Shown here: positions 32,468-40,394 of the stretch, piece after piece
Layout: each line of letters starts with the position of its first letter
Numbering within the stretch: the first letter of the stretch is position 1
Assembly (NCBI GenBank): GCA_044233795.1
Contig: JBIIJL010000009.1
Span: forward strand, 1 to 40,754
From: JBIIJL01 sp044233795
GTDB lineage: Bacteria; Pseudomonadota; Gammaproteobacteria; Legionellales; Legionellaceae
Length of the DNA: 40,754 nt
Direction of reading: 5' to 3'
The notes under the pieces: generated by a model
What the model was told of the DNA's origin: nothing
Databases searched by the model: none
What the model saw: only the letters and a program-made list of their open reading frames with translations
Program-made: the position numbers and the translations under genes

Positions 32468-33461
32468 CCCGAAGCCCCCAGATCTGATACCTAAAAACCA
32501 CCCACAAGAACAGCAATAATAAAGCCAAAGAACCAGGCCACATATAATAGTCCTGAAGCGGTCGAACAGCTGGTTGTTCTTGAGATGTCTTTTCTATCTG
32601 ATTGATACTTTGATAAATCGCTTGTAGTGATTGGCTATCTGTGGCGCGAAAATAACGCCCACCAGTCATCTGAGCTATTTGCTTTAAAGTCTCTTCATCA
32701 AGCTCTGCCATCACGTTAAGGTTAAGGAGCATCCCACCCATGGAGTTTGTTGCAGTACTCTCTGATCCTAAACCAATGGTATATACTTTAATTCCATCAG
32801 CACGAGCAAGTTCTGCGGCTTTCAATGGGGCTAAAAGACCTGCGTTATTGACCCCATCAGTCAGAAGAATAATCATACGACCTTTCGCCGCCACATTTTG
32901 TAATCGCTTGACCGCGAGTCCCAGTGCATCACCCAACGAAGTGGTTTTGCCTGCTAAACCAACAGTCGCATCCTCAAGCCGCTGCAGAACATTTTGCTTG
33001 TCGTAGGTCAATGGCGTAAGGAGGTAGGCCCGGCTTGCAAATAAAATCAAACCAATCCTATCGCCTATTCTATCACGAACAAATTGCATGGCTGCATTTT
33101 TAACTACATCAAGCCTTGTTGCAGGGCGTCCGAAAAGTCTCATATCACTCATTTCCATGCTGCCAGAGATATCCAACGCCAACATAACATTATACCCTTC
33201 TTGTGCTAAGGGCTCAGGATCTCCTCGGTAACGAGGTCCCGCTAAAGCAAACAAGATAAGAAGATAAGCCAGAAACAGGAACGAAAACCACCGATACTGC
33301 ACTGTGCGGGGTTGCTCTTTTGCGACAACTCCAGTCATTGCTTTGAAAAAAGGCACTCTAAGTGCACTGGGCATTTGACGCGTTACCACCGGAAGTAAAT
33401 ACCAAATCAACCAAGGCAGAGGTGCTGCTAGAAGAATATAAGGACAGGCTAATTCAAACAT
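32457..33461 (-). CDS. batA: BatA family VWA protein
   Basis: An inner-membrane protein with two N-terminal helices (PYILLAAPLPWLIWYLLPV; FSFLFLAYLLILFALAGP), a periplasm- or cytoplasm-facing VWA domain with intact MIDAS DISGS at residues 97-101, GLILFASRAYLLTPLT, the TSLGDALG Thr loop and ILLTDGVNN, and a C-terminal helix (MWPGSLALLLLFLWVVF). The start at 33461 (MFELACPY) follows AGGAG with six bases; the longer frame adds eight unlikely residues. 334 residues. It overlaps the DUF4381 gene by 13 bases. Confidence 0.94.
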   Translation of the reverse strand: MFELACPYILLAAPLPWLIWYLLPVVTRQMPSALRVPFFKAMTGVVAKEQPRTVQYRWFSFLFLAYLLILFALAGPRYRGDPEPLAQEGYNVMLALDISGSMEMSDMRLFGRPATRLDVVKNAAMQFVRDRIGDRIGLILFASRAYLLTPLTYDKQNVLQRLEDATVGLAGKTTSLGDALGLAVKRLQNVAAKGRMIILLTDGVNNAGLLAPLKAAELARADGIKVYTIGLGSESTATNSMGGMLLNLNVMAELDEETLKQIAQMTGGRYFRATDSQSLQAIYQSINQIEKTSQEQPAVRPLQDYYMWPGSLALLLLFLWVVFRYQIWGLRDVN

Positions 33462-33934
33462 CGCCCACTCCTCTGTGTCACCCACGCCCGTGCCAATCGA
33501 AACAACTCACCTAAATCAATCTGTTGTTTTGGCTTAAACGGCACTTCAATCAACTCTTGCTTCACAAGATTAAAATCAATCCCTTTCGCTGTATTGTTTA
33601 AAAATAACAGCCACGCTTCCCCCTGCAAACTCGCCACATCTGTCCGTGGGAAATACACCAACGCGACACGTTTCAAAAGCTCTGAAATGGCGGCTGCAAT
33701 AAGCTGACTATTAGCCTTTTTTTGATGCAGGGCTTCATAATTTTTCAGTAATTGCAGGGCTTGCCGGCGAGCGCGCCCTTGATGATACTGACGATAGAGG
33801 ACAGCGATCGCCGCTAAAAGCATCAACAACGAGAACATCAAGACCACATACCAACCAGGCGCCAATGGCCACCATCCAATGGGGGCGGGCAAATGAATAT
33901 CACGCAATGCTGCAAGAGCATCCTGTTTAGGCAT
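33449..33934 (-). CDS. DUF4381 membrane protein
   Basis: A 161-residue protein with one transmembrane helix (WYVVLMFSLLMLLAAIAVLY, about residues 28-47) after the typical LRDIHLPAPIGWWPLAPGWY lead-in, and a cytoplasmic helical domain (LLKRVALVYFPRTDVASLQGE, WLLFL). This is the DUF4381 family, regularly placed between DUF58 and BatA genes in MoxR clusters. Its ATG overlaps the DUF58 stop by eight bases and its end overlaps batA. Function unknown beyond cluster membership. Confidence 0.9.
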   Translation of the reverse strand: MPKQDALAALRDIHLPAPIGWWPLAPGWYVVLMFSLLMLLAAIAVLYRQYHQGRARRQALQLLKNYEALHQKKANSQLIAAAISELLKRVALVYFPRTDVASLQGEAWLLFLNNTAKGIDFNLVKQELIEVPFKPKQQIDLGELFRLARAWVTQRSGRCLN

Positions 33935-34847
33935 AAGCGACCCTTAGCCCAAACGTTTTTCGAACGATAAGTGGCAAGTCAGTTTCAGCAGTAATATTCA
34001 CATATTGAATTTGCAACCGTTGTAAATCTTGTAACAGCGTACTACACCGATTTGAAAAATAGGTTTGATAGGCTCTTCTGACCGACTCAATCGTCATATC
34101 GAGCAGCAGCTCTTGGTGACCATCAGAAATAGCGTAAAGTTCCGGCTGTGGCGGAGCAAGCTCTAGTGGATCAGATATATGATAGGCTATCACATCATTA
34201 TGTGCGCAAATTCTACTTAAATGTTGTTGGCTTTCTTGATCAAAACTATAAAAATCACTAACAATTACAAGGATTGTCCCAGGTCTTGCTACACGGCGAA
34301 CTCGCTTAAGTGCATAACTTAATGGCCTACCCTGGCCACATGGCAATAATTTTTCAGAAGATATCATGGTGTATCGGCTGAGCGCGGCAAGGAGCGGTAA
34401 TACACTACTAAGACGCCTGCTTGGCGTAAACTCACTATGTTCATGTTCAGAAAAGAGTAAGCTACCAACCCTATCTCCTTGCTTAACAACCGTCCACGCC
34501 AAGAGAGCTGACAACCTTGCTGCAACGACAGATTTAAAAGCCAAGCGTGTGCCAAAAAATAAAGAGGGGCTAAAATCGGCCAAGATCACCACCGGACGCT
34601 CTCTTTCTTCTTCATAAATCTTAACATGTGGCCTACCAGTTCGAGCGGTTACGCGCCACTCCATATGACGAATCTCATCACCCGCTTGATAATTGCGCGC
34701 TTCAGCAAAATCCATGCCTCGACCACGTAAGGTTGATAAGTGCTGCCCACGCCCCAACACACGGCTTTCTGGGCGATGAGCAACCTTTCCAACGTAGCGT
34801 TGTAAGTCAATCAGTTCTGAGAGTTCCGCAACTACCCCATAGGTCAT
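33927..34847 (-). CDS. DUF58 family protein (VWA-like)
   Basis: A 306-residue soluble protein. The DUF58 signature is clear: GMDFAEARNYQAGDEIRHMEWRV with TARTGRPHVKIYEEERERPV, then a VWA-like strand VVILADFSPSLFFG and TILVIVSDFYSFD. DUF58 proteins accompany MoxR ATPases and are thought to be partners or clients. The start overlaps the moxR stop as ATGA. No membrane helix, unlike some longer DUF58 proteins. Confidence 0.93.
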   Translation of the reverse strand: MTYGVVAELSELIDLQRYVGKVAHRPESRVLGRGQHLSTLRGRGMDFAEARNYQAGDEIRHMEWRVTARTGRPHVKIYEEERERPVVILADFSPSLFFGTRLAFKSVVAARLSALLAWTVVKQGDRVGSLLFSEHEHSEFTPSRRLSSVLPLLAALSRYTMISSEKLLPCGQGRPLSYALKRVRRVARPGTILVIVSDFYSFDQESQQHLSRICAHNDVIAYHISDPLELAPPQPELYAISDGHQELLLDMTIESVRRAYQTYFSNRCSTLLQDLQRLQIQYVNITAETDLPLIVRKTFGLRVAYA

Positions 34848-35857
34848 GGTATAGCGACCTGCCGCAAGAGTTCATCGATAAAATGATCGGTGGTGATCCC
34901 CTCAGCCTCAGCCTCATAAGTTAAGAGAATCCTATGTCTTAACACATCATGGGCTATCACATGGATATCCTCGGGACTGACATAATCTCGAGAATTAAGC
35001 CATGCATGGGCTTTGGCACATCGATCAAGAGCAATGGTCGCTCGCGGGCTTGCGCCATAACGCACCCAACGCCCAAGTTCTTGGCTATACAAACTCGGAT
35101 CACGCGTGGCCACTACAAGCTCGACAAGATAATTTTCTAAACCCTCACTCATATGCACATTCAAAATTTGCTTGCGCGCCGCAAATAAAGTCTTTTGAGG
35201 TAAGGGTTTGATAGCATCTTGATTCGGCGAGCTGTTGCCTTCAAACAAATTGAGCGCTAATGCCTCTCTACGGGCCAATTGTAAAATATCATGCTCAACA
35301 GCCGCCGCTGGGTAACCGATTTTAACATACATGAGGAAACGATCGAGCTGTGCTTCGGGTAAAGGATATGTCCCTTCTTGCTCGATAGGGTTCTGTGTCG
35401 CCATAACCAAAAATAGCTCAGGAAGCGGGTATGTTTTGCCACCAATAGTGACTTGGCGTTCAGCCATGGCCTCAAGTAGTGCAGACTGCACCTTAGCAGG
35501 CGCACGGTTAATTTCATCAGCCAAGACCATATTGTGGAAAATTGGACCTGGTTGGAAAACAAATGTACCATCTTCTGGATGATAAACATCAGTACCCGTT
35601 AAATCACCAGGCAAAAGATCTGGTGTGAATTGGATACGATGAAAATGACCCTCCACTCCCAACGACAGCTCCTTCACCGCACGCGTTTTAGCGAGCCCCG
35701 GGGCACCTTCAACCAACAGATGGCCATCCGCTAATAAAGCAATCAAGAGGCGCGATACAAGTTTTTCCTGACCGAGGATTCGTGTATTTAAATATACACT
35801 TAACTCAAGCACTTGTTTCTGCACCAACACATCAGAAGCATTTTCTAACTGTTCCAT
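34844..35857 (-). CDS. moxR: MoxR family AAA+ ATPase
   Basis: A chaperone-like AAA+ ATPase heading the Bat cluster. The start at 35857 (MEQLENASDV) follows an AAGGTAGG ribosome site; a TTG six codons upstream is unlikely. The 337 residues have Walker A GAPGLAKT (51-58), the conserved FHRIQFTPDLLPGDLTG, Walker B VLADEINRAPAKVQSALLEAM, sensor 1 LVMATQNPIEQEGTYPLPEAQLDRF, and sensor 2 GASPRATIAL. MoxR proteins are believed to act on VWA partners, here BatA, BatB and DUF58, in envelope stress and protein maturation. Confidence 0.96.
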   Translation of the reverse strand: MEQLENASDVLVQKQVLELSVYLNTRILGQEKLVSRLLIALLADGHLLVEGAPGLAKTRAVKELSLGVEGHFHRIQFTPDLLPGDLTGTDVYHPEDGTFVFQPGPIFHNMVLADEINRAPAKVQSALLEAMAERQVTIGGKTYPLPELFLVMATQNPIEQEGTYPLPEAQLDRFLMYVKIGYPAAAVEHDILQLARREALALNLFEGNSSPNQDAIKPLPQKTLFAARKQILNVHMSEGLENYLVELVVATRDPSLYSQELGRWVRYGASPRATIALDRCAKAHAWLNSRDYVSPEDIHVIAHDVLRHRILLTYEAEAEGITTDHFIDELLRQVAIP

Positions 35858-35925
35858 ACAACCTACCTTGTGCAAAAAAATAATATCCTAGCGTGAAATT
35901 GGACCTCTGCCAAGATAGAAGAAAA

Positions 35926-35945
35926 CGCGCCCGACAGCGCTATTT
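35926..35945 (-). terminator. Weak hairpin after the cold-shock gene
   Basis: On the minus strand GCGC-TGTCGG-GCGC is followed by GTTTTCTT, a short hairpin with a T-rich tail, about 20 bases after the cold-shock gene stop and before moxR. The stem is only four to five bp. Confidence 0.3.
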
Positions 35946-35966
35946 TTCACAATAGGTTGGGTTAGA

Positions 35967-36227
35967 CTAGATCAACGCTATCTTGTCAGCTTGAGGGCCC
36001 TTTTTTCCTTGAATCACGACAAATTTTACCGCAACACCGTCTTGTAGTGATTTAAAATCAGCAGGTTTGGTAGCAGCAGCATGGAAAAAAAACTCTTCTT
36101 TCCCTGATACAATAAAGCCAAATCTTTTTTTCCTGTCGAAAAATTTAATCGTGCCCGTCATGCTTTTACTTGGGCAACTTCCACAGAACATCCGTTTGAT
36201 AGTCTGAACGATACTTTTTATACTCAT
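35967..36227 (-). CDS. Cold-shock-domain protein with N-terminal extension
   Basis: The C-terminal 63 residues (from MTGTIKFFDRKKRFGFI) form a CspA-type cold-shock domain with RNP1-like KRFGFI (34-39) and RNP2-like EFFFHA (45-50). Both are altered from the usual KGFGFI and VFVHF/FFHH patterns. The first 22 residues (IVQTIKRMFCGSCPS) form an unusual basic extension with two Cys. The first ATG is chosen because AGGA lies nine bases before it; an inner Met23 has a poor ribosome site. The leader is long if the candidate promoter near 36336-36364 is used, as in known cold-shock genes. Nucleic-acid chaperone activity is inferred. Confidence 0.82.
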   Translation of the reverse strand: MSIKSIVQTIKRMFCGSCPSKSMTGTIKFFDRKKRFGFIVSGKEEFFFHAAATKPADFKSLQDGVAVKFVVIQGKKGPQADKIALI

Positions 36228-36469
36228 TAAAGGGGTTCCTGTAAAAAATAAAAACGCTAAAGAATCGATTTTTGTTATTCCTCATAGCGTTGACATAGCG
36301 ACATGTCACCAATTGAAAAATCTTGCCGCCAAGAGAGATTAGCATTATCTTTTATCCTGTTCAAAATTTTTCATATGAAACGCTACAAAATAACGCAAAT
36401 ATAGTTCTTTTTGATAAAAAAATGAGGGAGGTGGGTTGTTTTTCCACCTGAGTTATAGGAGGATTGCGT
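36228..36469. other. Divergent intergenic region, cold-shock gene and metalloprotease
   Basis: On the minus strand, TTGAAC (36359-36364), 17 bp and TGC-TAATCT (36336-36341) form a weak promoter that would give the cold-shock gene a leader of about 100 nt. On the plus strand, TTGCCG (36323-36328), 17 bp and TATCTT (36346-36351) is an equally weak candidate for the protease. A 6-bp hairpin (AGGTGG...CCACCT) lies near 36428-36450. Confidence 0.35.
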
Positions 36470-36478
36470 ATGTTCTAA
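36457..36478 (+). promoter_or_regulatory. Strong ribosome site followed by ATG-TTC-TAA
   Basis: A perfect AGGAGG lies seven bases before an ATG that meets a stop after two codons. It is best explained as the original start of the metalloprotease gene, cut off by a one-base insertion. Confidence 0.6.
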
Positions 36479-38154
36479 AAGTTACCGAGATGCTGTGAAA
36501 AAGGTTTATTTTTATCTAATCACTCTGCTCATAGCAGGTCCACTTGAAGCCGCAAAAATAACAACCATTTGGGGTAATTCAACTACATCCCTACCACCTA
36601 TCGTAACCGCCACAATGAATGCGATAAACAACAACCCTTATGCACTAAAAAAAATAAACTTAAAAAACAATACGCCATATCACATTCACTATCAAATCAC
36701 TTATCAAGAAATTCCAGTATGGGGCCAACAGCTTACGTTTCACTATCAAGGACAACAAAAGCCCTGGGTTACAGGATATAATGTCACAGACATTGATAAA
36801 GACATTCAAAACATCAAAGGCAAACTCTCAAAACAAGCCCTCGTTGAAACGATTTTATCCTCATACCAAACGCCGATTAAATTTAAACAAGTAGACAAAG
36901 TGATATTTATAGATAGCCGGCAAAAAGCCCATCTTGCCTACCATTTATCTTTTTACACCCGTGGTCAACAAAAGCCCGTCACCGCCCCTAATTATATCGT
37001 TGATGCCAACCACGGAACCATCCTAAAGCACTGGGATAATATCCATGAAGAGCGCGCAGGACAAGGACTTGGTGGCAATGCCTTCAATTTACCCTATCGC
37101 AGTGGTGCCTTTCAATATGGCAATAGCATTCAAGGCCTACCTGCGCTTGGAGCATTTGATGTTGATGTCATTGATGGTAACTGTTTAGTACAAAATGACT
37201 CGATAGTCGTCATGAATTTAACCAACGCCGCATTGGGCTTTAATGCCTTCCCTATTAGCATTGAAGATGAATCATCTCATAAGCTTACCCCTTTTGCTTA
37301 CCCATGCAGTGAGGATAGCTTTTATCTTAACTTAACCGATGGGGGAACTGGGCCTATAAACTATACGTTCTCCCCAATCAATGACACTATGTTTTTCGCG
37401 CAGAATACCATTGAAATGTACACAACAAGATACAAAATTGAGGAGCCCTTGGGTAAAGATTTGCCCCTTCGCGCATTCACTCATATAGGTGAAATGGATA
37501 ATGCATTTGCATTATCAACCCTTACCAAAGATGGGGTCATTATCGTCCACCAGCAGATTGTGATCGGCAATGGAGCTGATTTTTCTAACGGCCCCCTCTC
37601 AAAGCGCTATAGGGCATGAGTTATCTCATTTATTCACTGATCTCAATTCAGGCCTCATTTATGCTGGGCAATCTGGCGGCATCAATGAGGCCTTTTCAGA
37701 TATGACGTCCATTGCCCTTATGGACTATTTACGCACTACCTATCCCTGGTACTGGGATGGTAAAGACTGGACCATTGCACGCGAGGCGGTTATTAGTGGG
37801 GAGCCTTTACGTTATATGGACGACCCCACCAAAGACGGCAAGTCCATTGCTCATGCAAAAGACTATAACGACACCCTGAATGTCCATCACAGTAGTGGCG
37901 TTTTCAATAAAGCGTTCTATCTATTAGCACGCATGCCAGGATGGTCGATACGCAAGGCATTTCAAGCCATGATTGACGCCAATCGCCACTACTGGCAACC
38001 AACGTCCGACTTTGATTTTGCATCCTGTGGAGTGATACAAGCTGCGATGGACCGAGGGCTAGATCCACATGATGTGATTAATGCTTTTGCAGAAGTTGGA
38101 GTGGATTGTAAAAATATTTCCCATGAGAATTTTAAAAATTACAGAAGCCTTTGA
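36470..38154 (+). pseudogene. Secreted M4 (thermolysin-type) metalloprotease, two frameshifts
   Basis: A secreted zinc metalloprotease of peptidase family M4 in three frames. The part from 36495 to 37619 has a signal peptide core (VYFYLITLLIAGPLEAA), a PepSY/FTP-type propeptide (YQITYQEIPVWGQQLTFHYQG) and the first half of the catalytic domain (NDTMFFAQNTIEMY, MDNAFALS, IVIGNGADFSNG). The part from about 37594 to 38154 is one frame over and has the zinc site: HELSH, the third ligand Glu in GGINEAFSDM, and HHSSGVFNKAFYLLA. Joined, it is about 560 residues, as expected for this family. The junction lies at a run of five C (37592-37596). At the 5' end, a strong AGGAGG (36457-36462) precedes ATG-TTC-TAA (36470); removing one base gives MFKSYRDAVKKVYF in frame with the rest. 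Alternatively, translation starts at the GTG at 36495. Sequencing error cannot be excluded. Confidence 0.8.
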
Positions 38155-39006
38155 TTAGTTGTCTAAGTTCACTTTTTTCCCAAGTGCTTGTCCAAAGCGA
38201 ATTTTATCTCCTGAAGACAGGCCCTCTACCCAATTGGCTCTTTTTCCTTCCGCGAAGAGCAAGATGACGGTGGAACCCAATTTGAAGTAACCCATCTCTT
38301 CACCTTTTTGCAGTGTAAGAGAAGGCACTTGTCGCTGAACCTTTTTTGACCCCCTAACGATGTCCCCACCCCAGGAGGTACCTATCGCCCCAACAATGAC
38401 AGCCCCCACCAGCACCATCGCCATCAAACCAATGGGTGTATCAAAAAACACCACTAGCCGTTCATTTATAGCGAAAAGATTGGACACAACACGAGCTGTA
38501 GCAGGTTGCACAGAAAACAATTTGCCAGGTACATAGATTTCGTCTTTTAGTGTGGCATTTATAGGCATATGCACACGATGATAATCTTTGGGCGATAAAT
38601 AAAGTGTAGCAAATAGACCGTGTTCGAATTCTGCAGCAAGTGTTGGATTACAACTTAAGAGCTCCCTCACAGAATAGGTGCGTCCTTTGGCTTGCAAAAT
38701 CGTCCCTCGAGTAATGTCACCCAATTCACTGACAAAACCATCCACTGGTGAAATAATCTCTGTTGATGCAATGGGGCGAGTCTCTGGTTTGAGTTTGCGT
38801 ACAAAAAACGCATTAAAACTCGGATAGTTCACTGGATTTTCTTCCAACGCCTCTTGAAGACTCACATCATATTTACGCATAAAATAGCGGATCAAAGCGT
38901 TTTTAAGCCAAGGGCGTTGATTATTAGCAAGAAAACCCGCCAAGGCAGTTAGCCCCTTTTTTGGCATAAGAAATTGCACAAGACCTTTCAAGTTATCATT
39001 CAGCAT
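38155..39006 (-). CDS. psd: Phosphatidylserine decarboxylase
   Basis: Psd makes phosphatidylethanolamine from phosphatidylserine at the inner membrane. It is made as a proenzyme and self-cleaves to form a pyruvoyl group. The 283 residues show the catalytic Asp in SPVDG, His in PKDYHRVHMP, and the cleavage motif L-G-S-T with the scissile bond between Gly244 and Ser245 (MGYFKLGSTVILLF). The N-terminal PSFNAFFVRKLKPETRPI is family-typical. Length is near the short bacterial type-I proteins (E. coli 322). Its stop abuts the end of the metalloprotease gene with no spacer. Ribosome site weak (AAGA). Confidence 0.96.
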   Translation of the reverse strand: MLNDNLKGLVQFLMPKKGLTALAGFLANNQRPWLKNALIRYFMRKYDVSLQEALEENPVNYPSFNAFFVRKLKPETRPIASTEIISPVDGFVSELGDITRGTILQAKGRTYSVRELLSCNPTLAAEFEHGLFATLYLSPKDYHRVHMPINATLKDEIYVPGKLFSVQPATARVVSNLFAINERLVVFFDTPIGLMAMVLVGAVIVGAIGTSWGGDIVRGSKKVQRQVPSLTLQKGEEMGYFKLGSTVILLFAEGKRANWVEGLSSGDKIRFGQALGKKVNLDN

Positions 39007-39035
39007 TATCTATCTTGGAAAAATATCGTTGGCAG

Positions 39036-39065
39036 ATGATACAGTGACGAGAAGATTTCTGCCAA
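39036..39065 (-). promoter_or_regulatory. Promoter of psd
   Basis: On the minus strand the -35 TTGGCA (39060-39065) and -10 TATCAT (39036-39041), each five of six, are separated by 18 bp. Transcription would begin near 39029, 23 nt before the ATG. Confidence 0.6.
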
Positions 39066-39183
39066 TACTGAATTCTATGGGATATATCCATCGGTTAGCA
39101 GGTCTTTCATCATGAGTTAGAGCACACTCTACCGAACATAATTGTAATTTATAGATTGATGCATACCGGATCGTAAACATCAC

Positions 39184-39211
39184 TTGAAATACTCTCTGAA
39201 GATACTATAGT
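39184..39211 (+). promoter_or_regulatory. Promoter of the 91-residue gene
   Basis: The -35 TTGAAA and -10 TATAGT, each five of six, are separated by 16 bp. The leader to the GTG at 39282 is about 64 nt. Confidence 0.6.
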
Positions 39212-39281
39212 AAAAGCGTTGCATTCTGCCTAGAACTTCCAAGGGTTGTAGCTTTCATGTGGGTTATATAAGGAGTTACCT

Positions 39282-39557
39282 GTGATTGAATACATCTATA
39301 AAGGATTTAAACTTTCCTATACCATTCTTCCTACAGAACATACCAGCTTCAGGGCAGATGGAGCTTTAACTTATCTACTAAAACAGTCGATATGCTTTAA
39401 GCCTAAAAAATTCTGCACTGAATACCCTTCATCAACGGGTGCTGAGCATGAAATCAAAAAACTACTTGAAAATTATGTAAATTTTGAACTCAAAAACTAT
39501 TACGACATGAAAAAAGAGCGGGAAATACTTGAATTAAGTGATTCATCATTGAAGTAA
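39282..39557 (+). CDS. Hypothetical protein, 91 residues
   Basis: I do not recognise this protein. It begins at a GTG with a strong AAGGAG site upstream and a good promoter 70 bases before, which supports expression. It is polar and probably soluble; the N-terminal half looks beta-rich (YIYKGFKLSYTILPTEHTSFRADG) and the second half helical and charged (HEIKKLLENYVNFELKNYYDMKKERE). Two Cys are present. The gene stands alone between psd and tRNA-Leu, a place typical of lineage-specific small genes. Confidence 0.7.
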   Translation: MIEYIYKGFKLSYTILPTEHTSFRADGALTYLLKQSICFKPKKFCTEYPSSTGAEHEIKKLLENYVNFELKNYYDMKKEREILELSDSSLK

Positions 39558-39648
39558 GCTAATGTTGAAACATATAAGAGCAATAATTTCAACCTACAAA
39601 CATTGCATTAGGTAAGGGTGGCCGCTATTGTTGATAAAATTAATTCTT

Positions 39649-39735
39649 TGGTACCGAGAAGAGGACTCGAACCTCCACGGGGTTACCCCCACTAGCACCT
39701 GAAGCTAGCGTGTCTACCAATTCCACCACCTCGGC
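39649..39735 (-). tRNA. tRNA-Leu (anticodon CAG)
   Basis: The minus strand folds as a class II tRNA: acceptor GCCGAGG with TCTCGGT, D-arm with GGTGGAATTGGTAGACACG-type sequence, anticodon stem CTAGC/GCTAG with loop TTCAGGT (anticodon CAG at 39699-39701), a long variable arm (TGGGGGTAACCCCG region), T-arm GGTTCGAGTCC and an encoded CCA (39649-39651). Total 87 nt, as for tRNA-Leu. It decodes CUG. The first acceptor pair is a G-U wobble. Confidence 0.95.
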
Positions 39736-39745
39736 AATGCTCGCT

Positions 39746-39774
39746 AAAATACTGAAGTTGCATGACTATGTCAA
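39746..39774 (-). promoter_or_regulatory. Promoter of tRNA-Leu with GC-rich discriminator
   Basis: A perfect TTGACA (39769-39774) is separated by 17 bp from TATTTT (39746-39751). The bases after the -10 are GC-rich (AGCGAGC), like stringently controlled stable RNA promoters. Start point about four bases before the mature tRNA. Confidence 0.7.
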
Positions 39775-39869
39775 TGATATTCTTTTAAACCCAGTGGTGC
39801 AATTTTTAGTTAACGTACCTAATATGTAACTTATATGGACTCATCCTATTTGTGAAGGGTTTTCTACGT

Positions 39870-40293
39870 TTAACAACTGCAAATTGATGCGAGAGCATGT
39901 TCGACTTTAACACGCTCTCTTGCTTCATGTCGTCCTTCGGGTGTTTCGACATAATATTTTAAGGTTTGGAGCATGGCCTCTTGATCGTGAATTGCAATGG
40001 TTCTTCCTGTTTTTGAATCACTACATTTATTTTTTATTGGACAGATGCCACATACTTTAGAAGAATATTTAGCTCTAAAACTACCCGGTTTACCTGTAAC
40101 AAACTACTGGCTTACCTCTGGGACAATCACTATACATCGATAATAATTTTTGCCTCACTTCTTCAGTAAATATTAAGTGTCTATTTTGACGTAAAAAAAC
40201 AAATAATTTTCCATTTCGTTTTAAGCGATCGCATATCCGCTTTTCTTGCTTCGACAACTCGATGGGATAACACCAGCTTTTTTGATCAAACAT
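39870..40293 (-). pseudogene. IS1182-like transposase remnant, internally deleted
   Basis: The part from 40293 to 40090 codes an IS1182-type N-terminus (GKLFVFLRQNRHLIFTEEV, then YSDCPRGKPV, where PVPPALL would continue) and stops. The part from about 40109 to 39870, in another frame, codes a typical C-terminus (KVCGICPIKNKCSDSKTG, GRTIAIHDQEAML, ARERVKVEHALA) with its stop. The several hundred residues between, including the DDE catalytic core, are missing. The junction lies between two similar 9-mers, TGGCTTACC (40108-40116) and CGGTTTACC (40086-40094). It is a dead insertion sequence. Confidence 0.8.
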
Positions 40294-40394
40294 ACAAAGT
40301 CCAATTACAAAAATTGATATGCTTAAATTTGATCATAAAATTGATATAATGTCGATCTGATTAATTTTTAATCGATCGCCCCTCTAGGGGCTGT
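40294..40394. other. AT-rich spacer and paired hairpins between IS remnants
   Basis: AT-rich sequence with AAATTGATAT twice (about 40315 and 40339). At the right end GCCCC-TCTA-GGGGC (40378-40391) overlaps a second perfect palindrome GGCTGTTT-AAA-AAACAGCC (40389-40407), which includes the IS5-like stop codon. These may mark an element end, but I cannot fix the inverted repeat without its partner. Confidence 0.4.
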
